Positions 62,941 to 64,000 of a DNA stretch of 64,000 nt are shown here, piece after piece (position 1 is the stretch's first letter; each line of letters begins with the position of its first letter). Made by a program: the position numbers and the translations under genes. The stretch comes from Spongilla lacustris (Eukaryota; Porifera; Demospongiae; Spongillida; Spongillidae). The notes under the pieces are model-generated. The model was not told the DNA's origin, searched no databases, and was given only the letters and a program-made list of their open reading frames with translations. Location of the stretch: contig OX442430.1 of assembly GCA_949361645.1 (NCBI GenBank), positions 6,312,543 to 6,376,542 on the forward strand. Reading direction: 5' to 3'.

Positions 62941-64000
62941 GTATATTGGAAGGAAGGTGGAGAGAGGGAAGTGATTTCAATCAAGTCAAATGAATCAGTA
63001 ATGAGTGGAACGTTTAGTTAACCCTCAACTTACATTGGTCATGAAGATAGTTTGAATCTTTGGACAAAACTGTACCCAATCCCTCGCCCAATCCTCAGTG
63101 GAATTTTAAAAAAAAATGGTGATTAGACAATTGAACACATCAGTGCATATATGTGTATATACATGCATGTGCATTTGTGTGTGTGCCATATATGTGTGTG
63201 TGTGCCATGTGTGTGTGTGTGCGTGCCATGTGTGTGCAATGAGTATGAATAACAATGAATATGTTATATGACCAGGGGAAAGAGGACATTTTCTCCATAC
63301 TACGGTCCTCAATCAAATCTACTCTTACGACCAAACACTGCGACCAAAATACCTCCCCTACTTATTGAGCAGATCTCCTAGTACACAGCTGCGGTATAGG
63401 AGATAAGTGTGCAGTAGGATGCACATGTCCCCACCTATTTGGTAAAACAGCAAATACACTAACGATCGAACTCAACTATACGCCTCGGAGTTGCATTACT
63501 GTATTTCTTTCAGCCCCAGTAATTAAAAGCTCTGAAATTCCAAACACAAAATCAATACAAACCACAATATAGTAAATAAATAACTCCGACATGCCAAGAA
63601 AAACGAAAGGCTCTCAACAGACTTGTTCATCAAGAAAAAGCGAGTGGAGGCCTAAAAAAAACGTCTAAACAGTGTTTTGAAACCATCGAGCTTTATTCAC
63701 CTCCCTTAAAGCTTTCTTAGGTCGTTCCGAAGTTTCCTGGAGCAGGGGACCTTCAAGTACATGTATATCAGCTTCACTGTCTTTAGCCATAAATTTTTAT
63801 TACGTGACCGCATCGAACCAATTTTTCACGGGCGTTGCTAATCCAGTAATTCCATTATCTATTGAGTCAAAGTTCTATAGTATAGTTATGATGGCAACAC
63901 AGCAGCATATACACACGAGGACACCACAAAAAATATATGGGACAGTGTCCAGCAAAATAGGGCTTTTTGGGATTATAATTTTATCACTACAAAAATTGCA
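62941..64000. other. Intron-like duplicate of copy B region, then unique sequence
   Basis: 63020-63565 follows the copy B intron (59530-60090), including a (GT)n-like stretch and the GGACATTTTCTCCATACTA block. After about 63570 the similarity stops. If copy C has a TIR exon it would lie beyond 64000. A 24-codon plus-strand frame at 63591 is too short to call. Confidence 0.55.

Noticed and set aside
63591..63665. 24-codon basic peptide frame (MPRKTKGSQQTCSS...)
   Set aside because: Too short and isolated; no supporting splice site or homologous copy seen.

Overview
The window reads as nuclear DNA of an animal. Genes are split by GT-AG introns, microsatellites and homopolymer G/C runs are abundant, and two genes are clear orthologues of conserved animal or eukaryotic proteins (ACTL6A/BAF53 and RAB32/38). 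The very large cadherin with TIG, REJ and GPS-like modules, the TIR gene family and the moderately compact layout fit a non-bilaterian animal, most likely a sponge. That placement is inference; no rRNA or mitochondrial marker is present.

Layout. 1-12.1 kb is repeat-rich and has no recognisable host gene. It holds two poly-G minisatellite arrays bracketed by a 42-bp inverted repeat (980-1021 and 10082-10123), a Ty3/gypsy pol fragment (3977-5767) between near-identical CA-rich minisatellite arms, and an 809-bp TA-flanked element (10885-11693). 12.16-36.31 kb (minus strand) is one gene, rebuilt here from nine exons whose phases all join. It predicts a 7,229-residue single-pass receptor: signal peptide, about 38-39 cadherin repeats, Cys-rich and G-x-W-Q modules, TIG domains, a REJ region, a GPS-like HLT site, one membrane helix, and a roughly 600-residue cytoplasmic tail with a MYND zinc finger. 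36.66-43.94 kb (minus) is a complete 12-exon ACTL6A orthologue (430 residues). 44-49.7 kb is non-coding, with miniature inverted-repeat elements, a decayed copy of ACTL6A exon 3 and a pure (AC)n tract of 1,516 bp. 49.79-53.29 kb (plus) is a six-exon RAB32/38 gene (223 residues) with a degenerate retroelement in its second intron. 53.5-54.9 kb has two more decayed ACTL6A exon-3 copies and a kelch-like relic.

55.4-64 kb (minus) holds a tandem family of TIR-domain genes. Copy A (263 residues) has a TIR, a short linker and two Cys-rich repeats. Copy B (594 residues) has a TIR, a Pro/Ser-rich linker and nine nearly identical 44-residue Cys-rich repeats. Copy C is a decayed fragment. The architecture suggests recently expanded sensors or effectors of innate immunity.

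The best candidates for something undescribed are the cadherin-TIG-REJ-GPS-TM-MYND receptor and the TIR plus Cys-rich-repeat family. The named genes have no obvious functional link to one another. ACTL6A (chromatin remodelling), RAB32 (vesicle traffic), the adhesion receptor and the TIR genes look like ordinary neighbours. Local segmental duplication, seen for ACTL6A exon 3, the TIR loci and the 61-62 kb blocks, has been the main force shaping the right half.
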